Below, one piece after another: positions 45,638-58,752 of a stretch of DNA of 64,000 nucleotides. The DNA comes from Mycolicibacterium chitae (lineage in GTDB: Bacteria > Actinomycetota > Actinomycetes > Mycobacteriales > Mycobacteriaceae). Within the stretch, counting starts at the first letter, position 1. Every line of letters starts with the position of its first letter. Below the pieces are notes generated by a model. That model was not told where the DNA came from. It saw nothing but the letters and a program-made list of their open reading frames with translations, and made no database searches. Made by a program: the position numbers and the translations under genes. The DNA lies in NCBI RefSeq assembly GCF_900637205.1, contig NZ_LR134355.1, positions 3,162,001 through 3,226,000 of the forward strand, read 5' to 3'.

Positions 45638-47856
45638 GACTTGTCCATGTATTCGATGCGGTCGGTGCCGCTGAACGGCGCGGCCAGCAGGGCCATGCCG
45701 CGATTGTCGGGGTCCCGCGGGTACATCTCGTCGCAGAACTCGCGCGCGGTTTCGATGAGCGGGCGGTGATCGATGAGCGACAACAGCCGCAACCCGGAGG
45801 CCCGCCCGGACTGGCGGCGGCCCAACACATCACCCTCCCGCCGTTCCTCCAGATCGAGGTCGGCGAGCTCGAACCCGTCCAGGGTCGACGCGACCGCCCG
45901 CAGCCGGCCACCGGCCTTGGAAGCCTCGGACAGGTCGGTGACCAACAGGCACAGGCTCGGATGTGAACCGCGACCGATCCGACCCCGCAGCTGATGCAGC
46001 TGGCTGATGCCGAACCAATCGGCGTCGATGACCACCATGACGGTGGCATTGGGCACATCGACGCCGACCTCGATGACGGTGGTGCACACCAGCACGTCGA
46101 TCTCGCCGGCGCGGAAACCGCCCATCACGGCGTCCTTCTCCTCCGGCGTCAGCCGACCGTGCATCAACCCCACCCGCACGCCGGCCAACGGGCCCTTGCT
46201 CAGCTTGGCGTACAGGTCGACGACGGCGGTCGCGGTGCGCCCCGATCCCGCGACGGGCTTGGCCATCTTGTCGTCGTCCTCGATGCGCGGGGCCACCACG
46301 TAGGCCTGCCGTCCGGCGGCGACCTCCTCGACCACGCGCTGCCAGGCCCGGTCCAACCAGCTGGGCTTCTGCCTGGCGAAGATGACGTTGGTGGCGATCG
46401 GCTGCCGGCCCCGGGGCAGCTCCCGCAGCGTGGAGGTCTCGAGGTCCCCGTACACGGTCAGCGCCACGGTGCGGGGAATCGGCGTCGCGGTCATCACCAG
46501 CAGGTGCGGGGTCACGCCGTCGGGGGCCTTGGAGCGCAACTGGTCTCGCTGCTCGACGCCGAAGCGGTGCTGCTCGTCGACCACCACCATGCCGAGGCGG
46601 TCGAACTCCACCACATCCTGCAGCAGCGCGTGGGTGCCGATCACGATGCCAGCCGTCCCGGAGGAGATCTGTTCGCGCGCATCGCGTTTGGCGGCCGCCG
46701 ACATCGAGCCGGTCAGCAGCGCAACCCCGGTGGCGTCCTCGTCGCCGCCGAGTTGGCCGGCCATGGCCAACGGCCCCAGCACGTCGCGGATGGACCGGGC
46801 GTGCTGCTCGGCGAGCACCTCGGTGGGCGCCAGCATGGCGCACTGATACCCGGCGTCGATCATCTGCAGCATCGCCAGCAGCGCCACCACGGTCTTGCCC
46901 GAACCGACCTCGCCCTGCAGCATGCGGTTCATCGGGCGGGTCTGCGCCAACTCTCCCGAGATGACGTCGAGCACCTCGTTCTGCCCGCCGGTGAGCTCGA
47001 ACGGCAACCGCAACAGCAGCGCCGACCGCAACCCGTCGTCGCGCCGCGGTGCGGCCGGCCCGGCCTCGGACAGTTCGCCGAATCGGCGCTGCGCCAACGC
47101 CCACTGCAGCCCGACCGCCTCGTCGAAGCGCAACCGCTCCAGGGCACGCTCGCGGGGGGCCTGGTTCTCGGCCAGGTGCACCGCCCGCAGCGCCTCGTCC
47201 TCGGACACCAGATCCATCTCGCGCCGGATCGACTCCGGGAGCGGGTCCGGGACCGGGTCCAGCACGGCCAGCACCTGCCGCACGCAGGCGTAGATGTCCC
47301 AGCTCTGCAACTTCGAGCTGGCCGGGTAGATCGGGAAGAAGTCCCGCTCGAACACCGACAGGTCGAATTCACCGTCGCCCTGGGCACTTTCGGCGATCTT
47401 CATCAGCGACTTGGTGCCGCCGCCGGCCTTGCCGGTGGGCGAGTCCAGTATGAGAAAACCCGGATGCGTCAGCTGCATGGTGCCGCGGAAGTAGCCGACC
47501 TCCCCCGACAGCATCACCTTGGTGCCCTTCACCAGGGTGCGCTTGAGGTACTTCGGGTTGAAGAATGTCGCGGTGACCTTCGGCCGTCGGTCACCGAGGG
47601 TCACCACCAGGTACTCGCGGTGCGGCGTGCGATTCATCCTGCGCAGATCGGCCTGGGAAATGGTGTCGACGAAGGTGATGTGCTCGCCCTCCTCGGGCGG
47701 TTCGTCGTCCTCGCCGAGCACCGTCGACCCGCGGCTGTACTTGCGCGGGTAGTGCCGCAACAGATCGTCGACGGTGCGGATGCCGAAGGTGTCGTCCAGC
47801 AGGTCGGCGGCCTTCTTGCCGATGATGAAGTCCAGCGGATCCCCGAGCGCGGCCAT
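45634..47856 (-). CDS. recG: ATP-dependent DNA helicase RecG
   Basis: RecG remodels stalled forks and branched DNA. The 740-residue protein has the N-terminal wedge/OB domain (about 1-250), helicase motifs including Walker A GEVGSGKT, DEQHRFGVEQR (DExH-type motif II), TATPIPRT and RIGRGSHPSLCLL, and the C-terminal TRG-like segment. It lies between the DAK-type kinase gene (start directly after that stop) and the HNH gene. Confidence 0.96.
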   Translation of the reverse strand: MAALGDPLDFIIGKKAADLLDDTFGIRTVDDLLRHYPRKYSRGSTVLGEDDEPPEEGEHITFVDTISQADLRRMNRTPHREYLVVTLGDRRPKVTATFFNPKYLKRTLVKGTKVMLSGEVGYFRGTMQLTHPGFLILDSPTGKAGGGTKSLMKIAESAQGDGEFDLSVFERDFFPIYPASSKLQSWDIYACVRQVLAVLDPVPDPLPESIRREMDLVSEDEALRAVHLAENQAPRERALERLRFDEAVGLQWALAQRRFGELSEAGPAAPRRDDGLRSALLLRLPFELTGGQNEVLDVISGELAQTRPMNRMLQGEVGSGKTVVALLAMLQMIDAGYQCAMLAPTEVLAEQHARSIRDVLGPLAMAGQLGGDEDATGVALLTGSMSAAAKRDAREQISSGTAGIVIGTHALLQDVVEFDRLGMVVVDEQHRFGVEQRDQLRSKAPDGVTPHLLVMTATPIPRTVALTVYGDLETSTLRELPRGRQPIATNVIFARQKPSWLDRAWQRVVEEVAAGRQAYVVAPRIEDDDKMAKPVAGSGRTATAVVDLYAKLSKGPLAGVRVGLMHGRLTPEEKDAVMGGFRAGEIDVLVCTTVIEVGVDVPNATVMVVIDADWFGISQLHQLRGRIGRGSHPSLCLLVTDLSEASKAGGRLRAVASTLDGFELADLDLEERREGDVLGRRQSGRASGLRLLSLIDHRPLIETAREFCDEMYPRDPDNRGMALLAAPFSGTDRIEYMDKS

Positions 47857-49485
47857 CTATTCGACCCCGATGATCAGTGCGTCGCCGGCGTGGCCGGTGG
47901 CATAGGTGATGACTTCGGTCCCCAGGTGGTGCCGCTCGACGTGTTCGGTGAGCAGCGCCGCGACCTGATCGTCGACATCCGCGCCCAGCAGGACGGTCAC
48001 CAGTTCGCCGCCGACCCCGAGCAGCAGGTCGATCAGCCCGCGCCCGGCGGCCACCACGTCGTGGCGCACCACCAGCACCTCGTCGCCGAAGATCCCCAGG
48101 CCGTCGCCCACCCGGCACGGCCCCGCCCAGGTCAGCGCCTCCTGATCGGCGGCCCGCACCGAGCCGAACCGGGTCGCCCCGGCCGCGGCCGCCATGGTGT
48201 AGCCGTCGTCGACCGCCTGGCGGGTCGCGTCGTGGACGGCCAGTGCCGCCAGCCCCTGCACCATCGAGCGGGTCGGTACCGGCACCACGTCGACGCCCCA
48301 CCCGATGGCCGCGGTGCAGCCGGCCACCAATTCCTCGGCGGCCACAAATCCGTTGGGCAGCACCAGCACCGACGCGGCCCCGGTGTCCACGACGGCGCGG
48401 AGCAACTGCTGGGCACTGACCCGCGGATGGTGGCCGGGCGGGGCGGGCCGCAGCACGGCGGCACCCTCGTCGGCGAACAACCTCGCCGCGCCCTCCCCGT
48501 CGACGACGGCCAATACCGCGCGTCGGCGGCCCCAACTGCTCGGCGCGACGCCGGTGGGGCCCGCGGTCAGCGCCGAGATCTGGATCTGGCTGGGGGTGCC
48601 GATGTCGAGCGCGGCCTCGACCGCGGCACCGGCGTCGTCGGCGTGCACGTGGACCGAATAGCCCACCTCGGAAACCGCGGCGATCACCACCGAATCCCCC
48701 AGCGCCAGCAGCCGCGACCGCAACTCGCCGACCCGCCCGGGTTCGCACTGCGCCAGCACGTACATCACCTCGAAGGCCGGCGCCGACTGCAGGTGCGTGC
48801 AGGCCGACCCCGCCGGGGTGCTGGGCTCGTAGACGGGGCGGGCGCTGCGCCGGCCGCCGACCGTCGCGCACAGCGCATCCAGCAGGACCAGCAGTCCCCG
48901 CCCGCCCGCGTCGACCACCCCGGCCTCGGCCAGCACCGGCAACTGCTCGGGCGTGCGGTCCAGGGCGGTGGCCGCGGCGTCCGCGGCGGCGGCCACGGCC
49001 TCGGTCAGCGAGATCTCGGGCAGCGAAGATTCGGCACTGTCCTCGGCCGCATCCGCGGCCGCCTGCAACACGCTGACGATGGTCCCGGCCACCGGCGCCC
49101 CGCCCATCGCGGCGACCACCAGGCCCACCGCGCGCCGCAGGACGGCGCCGAACATGCCGGCGTCGATCTCGGAGACGCCCTCGTCGGCGAGCACATCGCT
49201 GAAGGCCCGCAGGATCTGCGACAGGATCACCCCGGAGTTGCCGCGCGCGCCGCGCAGCGCCCCGGTGGCCAGCGCGCCGGCCACCGCGACGATGCCCCGC
49301 TGATCGGTCGTGTCGACCCGGGACACCGCTGAACGCATGGTGAACAGCATGTTCGTGCCGGTGTCCGAATCCGCCACGGGGAATACGTTGAGCGCGTTGA
49401 TCTCGTCGGTGTGGGCGATCAGATCGCCCACGCAGGCGTGGGCCCAGTCCCGCAGGGCAACACCGTCAAGCCGACGCTCCGACAT
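47857..49485 (-). CDS. DAK2-domain kinase, FakA/YloV-like
   Basis: A 542-residue protein related to dihydroxyacetone kinase and to FakA, the fatty-acid kinase catalytic subunit. The N-terminal DAK2 (DhaL-like) domain has the nucleotide/Mg motif NVFPVADSDTGTNM at 33-46; the C-terminal DegV/FakA-C-like part has VFGDEVLVVRHDVVAAGRGL. FakB partners are not in the window. As I recall, M. tuberculosis annotates this as two genes (Rv2975c/Rv2974c); here it is intact. GGAAGGGGG precedes the ATG. It is divergent from rpmB. Confidence 0.88.
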   Translation of the reverse strand: MSERRLDGVALRDWAHACVGDLIAHTDEINALNVFPVADSDTGTNMLFTMRSAVSRVDTTDQRGIVAVAGALATGALRGARGNSGVILSQILRAFSDVLADEGVSEIDAGMFGAVLRRAVGLVVAAMGGAPVAGTIVSVLQAAADAAEDSAESSLPEISLTEAVAAAADAAATALDRTPEQLPVLAEAGVVDAGGRGLLVLLDALCATVGGRRSARPVYEPSTPAGSACTHLQSAPAFEVMYVLAQCEPGRVGELRSRLLALGDSVVIAAVSEVGYSVHVHADDAGAAVEAALDIGTPSQIQISALTAGPTGVAPSSWGRRRAVLAVVDGEGAARLFADEGAAVLRPAPPGHHPRVSAQQLLRAVVDTGAASVLVLPNGFVAAEELVAGCTAAIGWGVDVVPVPTRSMVQGLAALAVHDATRQAVDDGYTMAAAAGATRFGSVRAADQEALTWAGPCRVGDGLGIFGDEVLVVRHDVVAAGRGLIDLLLGVGGELVTVLLGADVDDQVAALLTEHVERHHLGTEVITYATGHAGDALIIGVE

Positions 49486-49566
49486 CGATGCCCCCTTCCT
49501 GCCGCCCGGTGCGGGCGCTAGCCTAGTCGGGACCGGCGACGGTTTCGTTCACGCGGCGACCACGTT

Positions 49567-49595
49567 TTGGCGATCTGAGCGACCCCCGGTATTCT
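49567..49595 (+). promoter_or_regulatory. SigA-type promoter of rpmB
   Basis: TTGGCG (49567-49572), a 17-bp spacer and TATTCT (49590-49595). Transcription would begin near 49602, giving a leader of about 75 nt. The 191-bp divergent region with the DAK gene holds no other clear element, apart from the small palindrome AGTACGTACT near 49640. Confidence 0.5.
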
Positions 49596-49676
49596 GGTCA
49601 GGTTGTCGGTGCCACCCGCCACGCGGTCGTTGGCCCCCAGTACGTACTGAAGCTTGATGAAAGAGGAGTGTGCCCC

Positions 49677-49868
49677 ATGGCTGCCGTGTGCGAGATCTGC
49701 GGAAAAGGCCCCGGCTTCGGCAAGATGGTGTCGCATTCGCATCGCCGGACCAGCCGCCGCTGGAACCCGAACGTCCAGGCGGTGCGCGTGGCCGACCGTC
49801 CGGGTGCCAACAAGCGCCGGGTGAACGCCTGCACGTCGTGCATCAAGGCCGGCAAGGTCCGCGGCTAG
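49677..49868 (+). CDS. rpmB: 50S ribosomal protein L28, zinc-binding (C+) form
   Basis: L28 near the E site of the large subunit. The 63-residue protein starts [12 protein letters not shown], preceded by AGAGGAG. It keeps both CxxC pairs (Cys5/Cys8, Cys52/Cys55), so it is the zinc-dependent C+ paralogue, unlike the cysteine-free forms mycobacteria make under zinc starvation. Confidence 0.95.
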   Translation: MAAVCEICGKGPGFGKMVSHSHRRTSRRWNPNVQAVRVADRPGANKRRVNACTSCIKAGKVRG

Positions 49869-49877
49869 TTCAGGTTT

Positions 49878-49908
49878 AGCGTGCCGTGCCCGTTGGGTAT
49901 GGCACGCT
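49878..49908 (+). terminator. Long hairpin between rpmB and the small lipoprotein gene
   Basis: AGCGTGCC-GTGCCC (49878-49891) pairs with GGGTAT-GGCACGCT (49895-49908) in a 14-bp stem with two G-T wobbles and a three-base loop. It starts 10 bp after the rpmB stop and ends 2 bp before the next ATG. There is no T-tract. It may end the rpmB transcript or mask initiation of the next gene. Confidence 0.5.
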
Positions 49909-49910
49909 CC

Positions 49911-50252
49911 ATGACCATTTCGCGTTCACAACCCAAGGCTGCCGTCGCGTCGCTCGCGGCGGCCGGATTGCTGCTGACCGCCTGCGGTAGCAGCTCCGAT
50001 ACCGAGGACACCACCACCACGGACACCACCGAGACGACGACCTCGGAGGTGGTGACGGAGACCGAGACCACGCTGCCGGGCGAGACCATGCCGCCCGCGG
50101 AGACCATGCCGCCGGCCGAGCAGACACCGCCGCCGACCGACGGTGACGGCGACGTCGACATCAACATCCCGTCGCCGCCGGCCATCCCGTCCCCGCCGGC
50201 GATCCCGTCGCCGCCCCCAATTCCTTCGCCGCCGCCGATCCCGGCGCCGTAA
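49911..50252 (+). CDS. Small Thr/Pro-rich lipoprotein of unknown function
   Basis: A 113-residue exported protein. The signal peptide ends in the lipobox LLTAC with Cys25. The mature part is low-complexity: Thr/Glu/Asp-rich (about 30-75), then a Pro-rich tail with repeated IPSPPA/IPSPPP units. No catalytic domain is visible; it is probably a wall-spanning or surface stalk. ATG 49911 gives the best signal peptide; in-frame ATGs at 49899 and CTG/ATG codons further up are inside the hairpin. It ends immediately against the convergent ung stop. Confidence 0.72.
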   Translation: MTISRSQPKAAVASLAAAGLLLTACGSSSDTEDTTTTDTTETTTSEVVTETETTLPGETMPPAETMPPAEQTPPPTDGDGDVDINIPSPPAIPSPPAIPSPPPIPSPPPIPAP

Positions 50253-50933
50253 CTACGGCAGGCGCCAGTCGATGGGCTCGGCGCCCTGCTTGACCAGGAG
50301 TTCGTTGGCGCGACTGAACGGCCGCGAGCCGAAGAACCCGCGGCTGGCCGACAGCGGCGACGGATGCGGGGATTCAACGATGCCGCAGCCGGCGCCCAGC
50401 ATCGGCTTGAGCGTGCCGGCATCGCGCCCCCACAGGATCGCGACCATCGGGGTGCCGCGGGCCACCAGCGCGCGGATGGCGCATTCGGTCACCGCCTCCC
50501 AACCCTTGCCGCGGTGCGACGCCGGGTTGCCGGGTCGCACCGTGAGCACCCTGTTGAGCAACAGCACGCCGCGCTGCGACCAGGGCGTGAGATCGCCGTT
50601 GGACGGCTTGGGCAGGTCGAGGTCCTTGCCGTACTCGTTGAAAATGTTCTCCAGGCTGCGCGGCAGCGGACGGACGTCCGGCGCCACCGAGAAGCTCAGC
50701 CCGACGGCGTGCCCGGGGGTCGGATAGGGGTCCTGCCCGACGATCAGCACGCGGACCGCATCGAACGGGAAGGTGAAGGCGCGCAACACATTCTTCCCCG
50801 AGGGCAGATAGCCGCGGCCCTCGGCGAGTTCGGCGCGCAGGAACTCACCGAGCTCCGCGACCTGACCGGCCACCGGCGCCAACGCCCGCGCCCAGCCCTC
50901 CTCCACGAGTTCGTTCAACGGCTGCGCAGTCAC
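50253..50933 (-). CDS. ung: Uracil-DNA glycosylase
   Basis: Ung removes uracil from DNA. The 226-residue protein has the family-1 water-activating loop GQDPY (66-70, Asp68), [22 protein letters not shown] and the HPSPLS loop. The GTG at 50933 ([14 protein letters not shown]) fits the family and lies 11 bp after the thiL stop. Rv2976c occupies this place. Confidence 0.96.
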   Translation of the reverse strand: MTAQPLNELVEEGWARALAPVAGQVAELGEFLRAELAEGRGYLPSGKNVLRAFTFPFDAVRVLIVGQDPYPTPGHAVGLSFSVAPDVRPLPRSLENIFNEYGKDLDLPKPSNGDLTPWSQRGVLLLNRVLTVRPGNPASHRGKGWEAVTECAIRALVARGTPMVAILWGRDAGTLKPMLGAGCGIVESPHPSPLSASRGFFGSRPFSRANELLVKQGAEPIDWRLP

Positions 50934-50944
50934 GATGGACCAAC

Positions 50945-51910
50945 CTAATTGAACGACTCCCAGCCCGCCGAACCGGTCCACCGGCGGCCGTCGACCAGGA
51001 CGTCGGGACCGGCCGGCCCGGGCTCGGAAACGGTGCCGATGACGCGCCACCCCGCCGGGGGTGCGCCCGGGAAGCAGGCCGCCAGCGCGTGGTCCTCACC
51101 GCCGCCGAGCACCCAGCCCAAGGGGTCGACCCCCAGCCGTTCGGCCGCGCCGGCCAGCGCCTCGCGGTCCGGTCCCAGCGCCGCGCTCGTCACCTCGATG
51201 CGCACCCCGGACGCCGCGGCGATGTGACCGAGATCGGCCAGCAGGCCGTCGGAGACATCGGTCATGGCGGTGGCGCCGGCCAGTGCGGCGGCCTTTCCCT
51301 GCCCGTAGGGCGGCTCGGGCGCCCGGTGCCGTCGGCGCAGGTCCTCGCAGTCGATCAGGCCGGCGCGGTGCAGCTCGAACCCGGCCGCCGAGGAACCCAG
51401 GTGCCCGGCAACGGCCACGATGTCGCCCGCCTGCGCGCCCCCGCGGGTGACCGCCGCGCGGCCCGCCAGGTCGCCGAAGACGGTCACCGACACCACCCAC
51501 AGCGGGCTCGACACCAGATCCCCGCCGACGATCCCGGCCGCCCCGGCCCGCTCGGCCTCGTCCCACAGACCGTCGGAGAGTTGCTGCAGGTCGCGGGCGG
51601 GGGTGTCCGCGGCAGCGCCGAGACCCACGACGAATGCCGTTGTGCGGGCGCCCATCGCCTCGATGTCGGCAGCGTTCTGCGCGATCGCCTTGCGGCCGAT
51701 CTCGTGCGGTGTGGACCAGTCCCGCCGGAAATGTCGGTCCTGGACCAGCATGTCGGTGGAGATGACCACGCGGCCGTCGGGGGCGGTGATCACCGCGGCG
51801 TCGTCACCGGGGCCGATCAGCACCGAGTCCGGCTGGCGGCGGCCCGCGACCAGACGGTCGATGACCGCGAATTCGCCGACCTCGCGCAAGGTCTGGTTGT
51901 CGTCGGTCAT
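50945..51910 (-). CDS. thiL: Thiamine-monophosphate kinase
   Basis: ThiL phosphorylates thiamine monophosphate to the active diphosphate. The 321-residue AIR-synthase-fold protein shows [42 protein letters not shown] and [13 protein letters not shown]. The ATG at 51910 is preceded by AGAGGTGAG. It is followed closely by ung. Confidence 0.94.
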   Translation of the reverse strand: MTDDNQTLREVGEFAVIDRLVAGRRQPDSVLIGPGDDAAVITAPDGRVVISTDMLVQDRHFRRDWSTPHEIGRKAIAQNAADIEAMGARTTAFVVGLGAAADTPARDLQQLSDGLWDEAERAGAAGIVGGDLVSSPLWVVSVTVFGDLAGRAAVTRGGAQAGDIVAVAGHLGSSAAGFELHRAGLIDCEDLRRRHRAPEPPYGQGKAAALAGATAMTDVSDGLLADLGHIAAASGVRIEVTSAALGPDREALAGAAERLGVDPLGWVLGGGEDHALAACFPGAPPAGWRVIGTVSEPGPAGPDVLVDGRRWTGSAGWESFN

Positions 51911-51964
51911 CTCACCTCTGCGGTACGTTCTGCAGGTCAGTGTAGGAGAAAGGCAGGAGTTCGC

Positions 51965-52483
51965 GTGGAGCAGGACGGCCCGCCGCGCTGGGTGTTCATC
52001 GCGGCGGTAGTGGTGGGTGTGGGTGCCCTGGTCGCAATCCTGGTGCTCGCGGCCAACCGCGCGCCCGCACCCGTTCCCGTCGCGGCCGTGCCCGCGCCGC
52101 ACGCCGAGAGCGCCGCGTGCGTCCAGCTGCTGGCGGCCCTGCCGGACGGGCTCGGGGATTACCAGCGCGCGCCCACCGCGGACCCGTCCCCCGACGGCGT
52201 TGCCGCCTGGCGCGACGCGGCCGACCCGGAGCCGGTGATCCTGCGCTGCGGGCTGGACCGCCCCGTGGATTTCGTGCAGGGCGCCCCGCTGCAGATGGTC
52301 GACGACGTGAGCTGGTTCCGGGTCAGCGAGGCCGACCGCATCACCTGGTTCGCGGTGGACCGCGAGGTGTACATCGCGCTCACGCTGCCCGAGGATTCGG
52401 GCCCCACACCCATACAGGGACTCTCGGCGGCCATCAGCGCGGCCCTGCCCGCCGAGCCGATCGACCCGGCGCCGCCCCGCTGA
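51965..52483 (+). CDS. DUF3515 membrane-anchored exported protein (Rv2980-like)
   Basis: A 172-residue protein with a single N-terminal hydrophobic segment (WVFIAAVVVGVGALVAILVLA, about 9-29) and an extracytoplasmic DUF3515 domain with two cysteines (AACVQLL, LRCGLD). Function unknown. GTG start with AGGAG at 51954-51958. The order thiL / this gene / ddl is the M. tuberculosis order Rv2977c-Rv2980-Rv2981c. Confidence 0.85.
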   Translation: MEQDGPPRWVFIAAVVVGVGALVAILVLAANRAPAPVPVAAVPAPHAESAACVQLLAALPDGLGDYQRAPTADPSPDGVAAWRDAADPEPVILRCGLDRPVDFVQGAPLQMVDDVSWFRVSEADRITWFAVDREVYIALTLPEDSGPTPIQGLSAAISAALPAEPIDPAPPR

Positions 52484-52493
52484 TCAGATCGCG

Positions 52494-53630
52494 CTAACGC
52501 AGGCCGGTGCCGCGGGACAGCGCCGTCTCCACCATCGCGGTCAGCAGGGTCGGATAGTCCACGCCGCTGGCCGCCCACATCTGCGGATACATCGAGATGG
52601 TGGTGAAGCCGGGCATGGTGTTGATCTCGTTGACCACCGGGCCGTCCTCGGTGAGGAAGAAGTCCACCCGCGCCAGGCCCTGGCAGTCGATCGCGCTGAA
52701 CGCCCGGATGGCGAGCTGCCGGATCTCGTCGGCAATGTCGTCGTCGATCTTGGCGGGCACGTCGAGTTCGGCGGCGTCGTCGAGGTATTTGGTGTTGAAG
52801 TCGTAGAAGCCGTCCTCGCGGCCGCGCACGCCCGCGACCCGGATCTCGCCGACGGTGCTGGCCTCGAGCCGGCCGTCGGGCAGTTCCAGGACGCCGCATT
52901 CCAGTTCGCGGCCGACGATCGCGGCCTCGACGATGACCTTCGGATCGTGGCGGCGGGCATCGGCGATGGCGGCCGGCAGGTCGGCCCAGGAGCCCACCCG
53001 GTTGACGCCCATCGACGATCCCGCGCGCGACGGCTTGACGAAGACCGGCAGGCCGAGCCGCTCCTGTTGCTCCGGTGTCAGCGTGGGCTGGTGCGCCCGC
53101 AGGACGACGTGGTCGCCGATCGGCAGTCCGTCGGCGGCCAGCAGCTTCTTGGTGAACTCCTTGTCCATGCCCGCCGCGCTGGCCAGCACGCCGGCCCCGA
53201 CGTAGGGCACGCCGGCGAGTTCGAGCAGGCCCTGCAGCGTGCCGTCCTCGCCGAACGGACCGTGCAGGACGGGGAACACCACGTCGACCGACGCCAGGAT
53301 CTCCCCGGCGGCCGCGGCCTCCAGCGAGAGCAACTCGCCGCGGCGGTGCGGGCCGGCGGTCAACGCCAGTTCGGCGCCCGGCGCGTCGGTGACCTCGGGC
53401 AGCCGCCCGTCGGTGATCGCCAGGCTGGCCGGGGTGGCCTCGGACAGCACCCAGGCACCCTCGCGGGTGATGCCGACCGGGACCACCTCGAAGCGCTCGG
53501 GGTCGAGGTTGCGCAGGATGCTGCCGGCCGACACACAGGAAATGGCGTGTTCGCTGCTGCGGCCGCCGAAGACGACCGCAACGCGCACCTTGCCGAGCGG
53601 TGGATCCGGCTGCGGGTGGCGGTCAGGCAC
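52494..53630 (-). CDS. ddl: D-alanine--D-alanine ligase
   Basis: Ddl joins two D-alanines for peptidoglycan precursors; it is the target of D-cycloserine. The protein has [16 protein letters not shown] near the N-terminus, the ATP-grasp core ([43 protein letters not shown]) and the ligand loop [11 protein letters not shown] place the start at GTG 53630 (378 aa): TAGGCT ends exactly 6 nt before it, so the mRNA is probably leaderless. GTG 53636, two codons earlier, directly abuts that hexamer. Confidence 0.95.
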   Translation of the reverse strand: MPDRHPQPDPPLGKVRVAVVFGGRSSEHAISCVSAGSILRNLDPERFEVVPVGITREGAWVLSEATPASLAITDGRLPEVTDAPGAELALTAGPHRRGELLSLEAAAAGEILASVDVVFPVLHGPFGEDGTLQGLLELAGVPYVGAGVLASAAGMDKEFTKKLLAADGLPIGDHVVLRAHQPTLTPEQQERLGLPVFVKPSRAGSSMGVNRVGSWADLPAAIADARRHDPKVIVEAAIVGRELECGVLELPDGRLEASTVGEIRVAGVRGREDGFYDFNTKYLDDAAELDVPAKIDDDIADEIRQLAIRAFSAIDCQGLARVDFFLTEDGPVVNEINTMPGFTTISMYPQMWAASGVDYPTLLTAMVETALSRGTGLR

Positions 53631-53636
53631 AGTCAC

Positions 53637-53642
53637 AGCCTA
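53637..53642 (-). promoter_or_regulatory. -10 element for leaderless ddl
   Basis: TAGGCT on the minus strand, 6 nt before GTG 53630; same hexamer and spacing as at ffh. It therefore favours the second GTG as start. Confidence 0.4.
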
Positions 53643-53664
53643 GGAGGCTACCGGCCCGCGCCGT

Positions 53665-54783
53665 TCACAGCCCGTGCAGCGCCCGTTCAACGTCGGCGAT
53701 CAGGTCGTCGGTGTCCTCGATGCCGGCCGAGATGCGGATGAAACCGGCGTCGACGTCGTCGCCCCAACGGGCCCGCCGATCCACCGAGGTGTGGATGCCG
53801 CCGAAACTCGTCGAGGCCACCAGCAGCTCGCTGCGCTGCACGACGTCGCGGGCGGCCGCGGCGTCGGCCAGGTCCGCGCTGACCAATCCGCCGAAGCGGC
53901 GCATCTGCGCCGCGGCCACCGGGTGCGCGGGGTCGCCCGGCAGGCCCGGGTAGCGCACCCGGGACACCGACGGGTGGCCGTCCAGCAGCGCGGCCAGCGC
54001 GGCCGCGTTGTAGCACTGCCGTTCGAAGCGCAGGCCCGCGCTGCCCAGGCTGCGCAGCACCAGCCAGGCGTCGAATGCGCCCGGGATCGGGCCGGACAGC
54101 AACCGTTCGCGCGCAATGGCATCCAGCAACTCCGGATGCGAGCCCGCGACGTATCCGGAGATCAGATCGCTGTGTCCGGAAAGAGCTTTGGTCGCGCTGG
54201 CGACCACCAGATCCGCACCCAGCGACAGCGGTTGCTGCCCCAGCGGTGTGGCCGCGGTGTTGTCGACGATCAGCCGCGCGTTGCGGGATCGGCAGACCAT
54301 CCCCAGCCGATGCAGATCCACGACGTCCAGGCTGGGGTTGGCGGGCGTCTCGGCGAGCACCACGTCGGCGTCCCCGGCGGCATCGACCATCTCGGAACTG
54401 GACGCCGCGACAACGTTGACCCCGTTGCGCGCAAGGTATTCCGTGGCGTAGGCGCGCACCTGGTAGTAGCCGTCGCCGGGCACCACCAGCGTGGTCCCCG
54501 GCGCCGTCAACGCGCGCAGCGCCGAGGTGATCGCGGCCATCCCGGACCCGAAGATCAGCGCCGAGGTCGCGCCCTCGAGTTGCGCGAGCGCCGATTCCAG
54601 TTGCCGCCAAGTGGGATTGGAGCTGCGGCCGTAGGTGTCCAGGTCGGCCGTCTCGTCGTCGGACAGGTGGTAGGCGGACGCGGTGATGGGGAACGGCGCG
54701 ACCGGCTGACCGGGAACCGGTTGTGCGCTGGCGGCTTTCACACACCGGGTGGAGGGCCCGTCGGTTCCGTAGGTGTCGGTCAT
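53665..54783 (-). CDS. Cys/Met-metabolism PLP enzyme (cystathionine gamma-lyase/synthase-like)
   Basis: A 372-residue fold-type I PLP enzyme of the trans-sulfuration family. The PLP lysine is in VASATKALSGHSD; other features are SSNPTWRQLESALAQLEG, IFGSGMAAI, AETPANPSLDV, VDNTAATP and a late TSFGGIHTSVDRRARW. Family members make or break cystathionine or release methanethiol; the exact reaction cannot be read from sequence. The ATG has GGAG five bases upstream and follows the gpsA stop by 2 bp. It is not in this place in M. tuberculosis. Confidence 0.88.
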   Translation of the reverse strand: MTDTYGTDGPSTRCVKAASAQPVPGQPVAPFPITASAYHLSDDETADLDTYGRSSNPTWRQLESALAQLEGATSALIFGSGMAAITSALRALTAPGTTLVVPGDGYYQVRAYATEYLARNGVNVVAASSSEMVDAAGDADVVLAETPANPSLDVVDLHRLGMVCRSRNARLIVDNTAATPLGQQPLSLGADLVVASATKALSGHSDLISGYVAGSHPELLDAIARERLLSGPIPGAFDAWLVLRSLGSAGLRFERQCYNAAALAALLDGHPSVSRVRYPGLPGDPAHPVAAAQMRRFGGLVSADLADAAAARDVVQRSELLVASTSFGGIHTSVDRRARWGDDVDAGFIRISAGIEDTDDLIADVERALHGL

Positions 54784-54785
54784 CG

Positions 54786-58725
<3,940 letters not shown>

Positions 58726-58752
58726 CCGTCGAATCGACCTGCAGGAGTAGAG

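Noticed and set aside
45994..49332. 1112-codon plus-strand frame opposite recG and the DAK gene
   Set aside because: No domain, and both minus-strand genes are certain. A codon-bias shadow.
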